Source of the DNA: Dialister sp. UBA7295
GTDB lineage: Bacteria > Bacillota > Negativicutes > Veillonellales > Dialisteraceae
Length of the DNA stretch: 15,469 bases
Reading direction: 5' to 3'
NCBI GenBank assembly: GCA_002471975.1
Contig: DKQZ01000048.1
Span: 181-15,649 of the forward strand
The translations under genes and the position numbers were made by a program. Below are positions 13,360 to 15,469 of this stretch, piece by piece. The notes beneath the pieces were generated by a model that was given only the letters and a program-made list of their open reading frames with translations, had not been told where the DNA came from and searched no databases. Within the stretch, counting starts at the first letter, position 1. Each line of letters starts with the position of its first letter.

Positions 13360-13433
13360 TCCACCCGGAATCCGTTCCCAAAACGCCGCGTGAAATTCGA
13401 TACTATCTGGAATCCCGGCCTTTTGAATAAGCC

Positions 13434-13503
13434 TGTGGATAAGTGTATATTTCTGTGAATAACTATATTCTATCATGGATTGAGGGCCTTGTGAATTCAC
13501 AAG
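13434..13503 (-). promoter_or_regulatory. DnaA box cluster upstream of dnaA
   Basis: A perfect TTATCCACA (13434-13442, minus strand) and TTATTCACA (13454-13462) stand 20 bp apart. The 16-bp perfect palindrome CTTGTGAATTCACAAG (13488-13503) contains two overlapping box-like TTCACA sequences. The cluster surrounds the predicted dnaA promoter and with 11530-11703 suggests a bipartite origin. Confidence 0.75.
13467..13495 (-). promoter_or_regulatory. Predicted dnaA promoter
   Basis: On the minus strand TTCACA (13490-13495), a 17-nt spacer and TAGAAT (13467-13472) differ from consensus at one position each. The -35 lies in the palindromic DnaA-box-like element and the likely start (near 13460) falls on TTATTCACA at 13454-13462, so DnaA could repress its own transcription. 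The leader would be about 145 nt. Confidence 0.6.
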
Positions 13504-13722
13504 ATAAGGGAAGAAAAATGGTGTGGAAATACTAGGAATAGTAGAAATATTGGAACCCGTTCCTTTGTGAAACAGGACTTTCTCCAGAAATCATGGGAAA
13601 AAACAGACTTTTCATGAAAATTTTCATTTTGGGGGAGAAATGGGGAATTTATAGGGGAGTATAGAAAGATTTTAAGCTCTGATACCGGACTTGTAGTAGA
13701 AAGAAAACTATAGGACAGTTTA
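13504..13722. other. AT-rich gene-free stretch upstream of the dnaA promoter
   Basis: No open frame with a ribosome site, no rpmH and no clear terminator is visible. TAGGAATAGTAG at 13533-13544 faintly resembles DnaA trios, and ATGAAAATTTTCAT (13614-13627) is a perfect 14-bp palindrome. An origin-accessory role is possible but unsupported. Confidence 0.3.
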
Positions 13723-13802
13723 CTTTTGAATCGGGGTTATCGGGAATCTCGGGATTTTCGGGGTTATCGGGAAGGTGTGCCGCTGATGCGGCACGAATTT
13801 TT
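13723..13802 (+). repeat. Nonamer module with terminator-like hairpin (plus orientation)
   Basis: CTTTTGAAT leads into nonamers CGGGGTTAT, CGGGAATCT, CGGGATTTT, CGGGGTTAT, CGGGAAGGT (13732-13776). The last unit is itself the junction GAAGGTG. A perfect 7-bp stem GTGCCGC/GCGGCAC with loop TGAT (13777-13794) and ATTTTTAT follow. The right arm at 13803 continues it. No plus-strand gene ends upstream. Confidence 0.8.
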
Positions 13803-13951
13803 ATGAGGAATGTACTCAGGCGAGTGGGAAAAGCCCGTAAATGTCGAAACGGTCAGGACTCCCGAACAGCCTCCCCGAAGTTCGGGCAGTCGCCGCAGGC
13901 GACGGAGGGGCTGTACTATCGTACAAGTCGATCATGTGGCTAAAAGTAAAA
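13803..13951 (+). repeat. Inverted repeat, right copy, flanking the dnaA-recF block
   Basis: Reverse complement of 8842-8994 with scattered substitutions. It contains the right arm (GAGGAATGTACTCAGGCGAG, GAAAAGCCCGTAAATGTCG) and the nested fold 13862-13917: ACAGCC...GGCTGT closing CCGAAGTTCGG and GTCGCC GCA GGCGAC hairpins, a three-way-junction shape. A further GTGCAG/CTGCAC stem lies outside at 13977-14003. Confidence 0.82.
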
Positions 13952-14050
13952 AGCGAATCATCCCCGAAGAGCTCCGGTGCAGCCGGTGAGGGGGGAACTG
14001 CACTTTCGATGGTAATCGTACATGTTGAGGGTGAGAGCCAAAGGCCAAAT

Positions 14051-14142
14051 TAAAAAGGCGCCTATATGATTTCAAAGGCGCCACCACCCCGACATTCCCG
14101 AAACGAATCCCGATATCCCCGACAGCCCCGATTCAAAAGCCA
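14051..14142 (-). repeat. Degenerate array module with terminator hairpin (minus orientation)
   Basis: A stem GGCGCCT/AGGCGCC (14057-14063 with 14076-14082) gives TTTTTAAT on the minus strand, with loop ATATGATTTCAA nearly that of 5832-5841. Beyond it lie CCCGACATT, CCCGATATC, CCCGACAGC and the outer end CCGATTCAAAAGCC. No minus-strand gene ends nearby. Confidence 0.7.
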
Positions 14143-14153
14143 TTTAAAAATAT

Positions 14154-14190
14154 AGTTAAAAACTGCGGGCATTCAAATCTGATGCCCGCC
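14154..14190 (-). terminator. Terminator-like hairpin without an obvious gene
   Basis: A perfect 8-bp stem GCGGGCAT/ATGCCCGC (14165-14172 with 14182-14189) is followed on the minus strand by AGTTTTTAAC. The inner sequence resembles the stem-loop at 5504-5531. It points away from the PPK2 gene, so it would stop only antisense transcripts. Confidence 0.55.
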
Positions 14191-14286
14191 ACCTCCCCAA
14201 TTCCTTGATTTTCCCTTTGAAAAATTAAAGTAAATCTCATATAAAATTTCTATACCAGATTCCGAGCTGTCATTTAAGTAAGGATT

Positions 14287-14292
14287 TATAAT
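14287..14292 (+). promoter_or_regulatory. Possible -10 element of the PPK2 gene
   Basis: A perfect TATAAT lies 40 nt before the start codon. No -35 match is found at 16-18 nt. GATTCC (14259-14264) and GGAATC (14305-14310) form an inverted repeat around it, possibly a regulator site. Confidence 0.4.
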
Positions 14293-14332
14293 AAATCATG
14301 AGAGGGAATCGTTATTTCCAGGAGGAAAAGGT

Positions 14333-15265
14333 ATGGAAGAAATTATAGATGGAAAAATTGATATAGACCGTTACCGGGCCAAAGAAGGAGAAAAGGTCAA
14401 CCTGAAGAAATGCCCCACCGACTGCGATGTAAAAATCGACAAGAACAAGGTAAAGACCCTGTATTTCCCGGAAACCATCGAAAAGATGAAAGATCTGCAG
14501 GAAAAGCTCTATGCCCAGAATACCTATGGCCTCATCATAGTACTCCAGGCCATGGATGCCGCAGGAAAAGACAGCACCGTGAACCATGTATTTTCCAATC
14601 TTGACCCCGGCGGAGTCAAAGTGGTGTCCTTCAAACAGCCCACCACCGAAGAAAAAGACCATGACTACATGTGGCGCATCAACAAAGCCCTTCCCGGTCG
14701 GGGAGATATCGGCATTTTCAATCGATCCCAGTATGAAGACGTCATTGTCACGAGAATCCACGATCTCATCGACAAAGGACAGCTGCCCAAAGACCTCATC
14801 GATGAAAATATCTGGGAAGAACGGTATGAACAGATCAATAACTGGGAGAAATATCTGCACCAGAACGGTTTTCGCATGATCAAAATCTTTCTCCACGTAT
14901 CGAAAGAAGAACAGCAGAAACGGCTTCTGGACCGGATCGTCAACCAGCAGAAAAACTGGAAATTCTCTTTATCCGATATCAACGAAAGACAATACTGGGA
15001 CCAGTACCAGGACCTTTATGGAGAAATGATCTCCAGAACCTCCAAAGACATTTCCCCCTGGTACGTCGTTCCGGCGGATAACAAATGGTACACCCGCTAC
15101 GTAGTGGCCCGGATTACCCTGAAAGCCCTGAAGGACATCAATCCCCAGTTCCCGAAACTGTCCCCCGAAGTGGCCGAGCAGCTGGAGAAATTCAAGAAAC
15201 TGATCACCACGGTGGATCTGAAATCCCTGGAAGAAATACAGGAGAGTATATCTGCTAAGAAATAA
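14333..15265 (+). CDS. ppk2: Polyphosphate kinase 2 family protein (polyphosphate:nucleotide phosphotransferase)
   Basis: PPK2 enzymes transfer phosphate between inorganic polyphosphate and nucleotides, usually making ADP/ATP or GTP from polyP. The 310-residue protein has the P-loop-like QAMDAAGKDST (72-82), Walker B IFNRSQYEDV (128-137), and a lid region with KRLLDRIVNQQKNWKFSLSDINER. The FNRSxYEDV form and the N-terminal extension (VNLKKCPTDCD, 22-32) fit the polyphosphate:nucleotide phosphotransferase group (class III-like), which often can use both AMP and ADP; this assignment is from motif memory. AGGAGG lies 7-8 nt before ATG 14333. Single-gene unit, divergent from dnaA. The gene is complete. 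Confidence 0.92.
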   Translation: MEEIIDGKIDIDRYRAKEGEKVNLKKCPTDCDVKIDKNKVKTLYFPETIEKMKDLQEKLYAQNTYGLIIVLQAMDAAGKDSTVNHVFSNLDPGGVKVVSFKQPTTEEKDHDYMWRINKALPGRGDIGIFNRSQYEDVIVTRIHDLIDKGQLPKDLIDENIWEERYEQINNWEKYLHQNGFRMIKIFLHVSKEEQQKRLLDRIVNQQKNWKFSLSDINERQYWDQYQDLYGEMISRTSKDISPWYVVPADNKWYTRYVVARITLKALKDINPQFPKLSPEVAEQLEKFKKLITTVDLKSLEEIQESISAKK

Positions 15266-15289
15266 ACTTGTTTCCGTCTTATGGTTTGA

Positions 15290-15469
15290 GTCAGAAACGG
15301 TTTTCGGGTATTATCCTCACCACGACATGCCCCGATAGAGTCACTTTCGAGATTTCGGGGTGCGGGATGCGGGGTGCGGGATGGTGCTGCCGCTGATGCG
15401 GCAGGAGTTTATATGGGGAATGTACGCAGGCGGGGTTGAAAAGCCCATGCAAGTCGAAACGTTCAAGGC
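15290..15469 (+). repeat. Most complete repeat module, after PPK2, cut by the window end
   Basis: Left arm (about 15290-15355: CCTCACCACGACATGCCCC, GATAGAGTCACTTTCGAGAT), four heptamers CGGGGTG/CGGGATG alternating (15356-15383), junction, perfect 7-bp stem CTGCCGC/GCGGCAG with loop TGAT (15387-15404), then right arm ATATGGGGAATGTACGCAGG, GAAAAGCCC (to at least 15457). It starts 24 bp after the PPK2 stop in gene orientation and shows both arms around one array. Confidence 0.78.

Noticed and set aside
13316..13381. Upstream in-frame start of dnaA at 13381
   Set aside because: It would translate DnaA-box-like sequence and lacks a ribosome site; MDIFELW at 13315 fits the family start and has GGAG upstream.
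13504..13722. Expected rpmH gene upstream of dnaA
   Set aside because: No frame on either strand resembles ribosomal protein L34; the gene is not in this window.
13841..14053. 70-residue open frame within the right inverted repeat
   Set aside because: It lies mostly inside the structured repeat, and its counterpart at the left copy is not kept open in the same way.

Overview
The window looks like a chromosomal segment of a diderm Firmicute (Negativicutes), most probably close to Dialister. This is inferred from the protein flavour (a dnaA-dnaN-S4 protein-recF block, a ScaR/TroR-like Mn repressor, a DUF721 protein with a zinc-ribbon tail) and from very repeat-rich intergenic DNA. No database search was possible, so the genus is a moderate-confidence guess.

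Layout. 1-643: repeat-rich leader with a promoter and two tandem 18-bp palindromes in front of a two-gene operon. 644-2421 (+): a DUF4143-type AAA ATPase, overlapping by 4 bp a gene for a small exported protein. 2558-3202 (-): a DtxR/MntR-family metalloregulator, convergent with that operon across a shared bidirectional terminator. 3571-4326 (-): RNase H1 with an N-terminal hybrid-binding domain. 4548-5337 (-): a small basic protein followed by a DEDDh exonuclease. 6013-6846 (-): an aldo/keto reductase. 7069-7968 (+): a DUF721 (DciA-like) protein with four zinc-ribbon cysteines. 7969-9103: about 1.1 kb with no convincing gene, full of repeats. 9104-13315 (-): dnaA, dnaN, S4-domain yaaA-like gene, recF. 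13316-14332: dnaA promoter and DnaA boxes, then more repeats. 14333-15265 (+): PPK2-family polyphosphate kinase.

Replication origin. The dnaA-dnaN spacer (11504-11746) carries a perfect TTATCCACA, several close variants, a GC-rich spacer and TAG triplets next to an AT-rich stretch, in the same order as the Bacillus subtilis unwinding region. A second box cluster lies upstream of dnaA and overlaps its predicted promoter. oriC is therefore probably bipartite and flanks dnaA. The dnaA block sits between two inverted copies of a repeat of about 150 bp (8842-8994 and 13803-13951). rpmH/rnpA and gyrB/gyrA, which commonly neighbour dnaA and recF, are not in the window, and the DUF721 gene faces recF instead of following it. 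This suggests rearrangement around the origin.

Most unusual signal. Almost every transcription unit is followed, in its own orientation, by a module made of a short tandem array with a strict 7- or 9-nt period, a constant GAAGGTG-like junction, and a GC-rich stem-loop, often with a T-run. The array unit differs completely from locus to locus (GTTAGCT, CGTGGTT, CCCAAAT, CGGGAATCT and others), while the junction, the stem-loop design and the outer arms recur. No CRISPR array, transposase, rRNA or tRNA was recognised.
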